Of a DNA stretch of 6,074 nt, positions 5,764 to 6,074 are shown in pieces (position 1 is the first letter of the stretch; each line of letters starts with the position of its first letter). Made by a program: the position numbers and the translations under genes. The notes beneath the pieces were generated by a model, which was not told the origin of the DNA, searched no databases, and was given only the letters and a program-made list of their open reading frames with translations. The stretch comes from Neisseriales bacterium (GTDB lineage Bacteria; Pseudomonadota; Gammaproteobacteria; Burkholderiales; UBA11063). Location of the stretch: contig DPRZ01000174.1 in assembly GCA_003538525.1 (NCBI GenBank), positions 1 to 6,074 on the forward strand. The letters are read 5' to 3'.

Positions 5764-6074
5764 ATGCAAAAAATTAAAGTAGCCAATCCAGTTGTCGAAC
5801 TCGACGGCGATGAGATGACGCGTATTATCTGGAAATTTATTAAAGAAAAATTAATTCTACCTTACTTGGATTTAGATATCAAATATTATGATTTAAGTAT
5901 GGAAAATCGCGATCTAACCGACGATAAAGTTACGGTTGATTCAGCACATGCAATCAGAAAATATAATGTGGGTATTAAATGCGCAACCATCACTCCCGAT
6001 GAAGCGCGTGTAACAGAATTTAACCTCAAAAAAATGTGGAAATCACCAAATGGTACCGTGCGTAATATTTTAGA
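5764..6074 (+). CDS. icd: NADP-dependent isocitrate dehydrogenase, eukaryote-like class (3'-truncated)
   Basis: Catalyses oxidative decarboxylation of isocitrate to 2-oxoglutarate with NADP+ in the TCA cycle. The first 103 codons are visible. They match the homodimeric class that includes human IDH1/IDH2 and some bacterial enzymes, not the E. coli Icd class: [14 protein letters not shown] (10-23), [19 protein letters not shown] (26-44), [16 protein letters not shown] (68-83) and [13 protein letters not shown] (91-103). Isocitrate-binding Thr77, Ser94 and Arg100 fall at the same numbers as in human IDH1. The KCATITPDE segment is where the NADP-specific dimeric enzymes bind the cofactor backbone. 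The start is fixed by the AAGGA Shine-Dalgarno and the length of the N-terminus. The frame is open to the window end, two bases into codon 104; the remaining roughly 300 residues are out of view. It has its own promoter after the MFS gene. Confidence 0.95.
   Translation, partial: MQKIKVANPVVELDGDEMTRIIWKFIKEKLILPYLDLDIKYYDLSMENRDLTDDKVTVDSAHAIRKYNVGIKCATITPDEARVTEFNLKKMWKSPNGTVRNIL

Noticed and set aside
1..6074. Search for a mobile element, defence system, CRISPR array, tRNA or other new multi-gene system
   Set aside because: All substantial frames are explained by core genes or single accessory genes; no transposase, nuclease, toxin-antitoxin pair, spaced repeats or cloverleaf was seen.

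Overview
The window looks like chromosomal DNA from an AT-rich gammaproteobacterium. The evidence is a LipB of enterobacterial type, the order rpsP-rimM-trmD-rplS, a PilF/PilW-type TPR lipoprotein and an MdfA-like drug/H+ antiporter. I cannot name the genus. An NADP-isocitrate dehydrogenase of the eukaryote-like (IDH1/IDH2) class, rather than the E. coli Icd class, is a useful taxonomic clue. Nothing marks a mobile element: I see no transposase, integrase, tRNA, rRNA, CRISPR array or long repeat.

Layout, left to right. (1) The 3' three quarters of lipB (octanoyl transfer for lipoate synthesis) enter from the left edge on the + strand. (2) A + strand gene follows for a small outer-membrane-type lipoprotein with a bactofilin/beta-solenoid-like repeat. 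It ends at a strong bidirectional terminator that it shares with the convergent ribosomal operon. (3) On the - strand lies rpsP-rimM-trmD-rplS, the S16 / 30S maturation / tRNA m1G37 / L19 operon. It is packed with 3-nt, -4-nt and -1-nt junctions and has its own promoter upstream of rpsP. (4) Divergent from it, with a near-consensus sigma70 promoter whose -35 lies only 9 bp from the rpsP -35, is a + strand pair: a PilF/PilW-like TPR lipoprotein carrying an extra C-terminal LysM domain, and, 3 nt downstream, an MdfA-like MFS transporter. (5) After a 119-bp gap with an extended -10 promoter and a good Shine-Dalgarno, the start of icd runs off the right edge.

The housekeeping genes are ordinary and intact as far as they are visible. 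The parts most worth a second look are the solenoid lipoprotein of unknown function, the PilF-LysM architecture and its tight linkage to an MdfA-like transporter, and the back-to-back promoters that may tie pilus/efflux expression to ribosomal protein expression. I found no convincing sign of a wholly new multi-gene system here.
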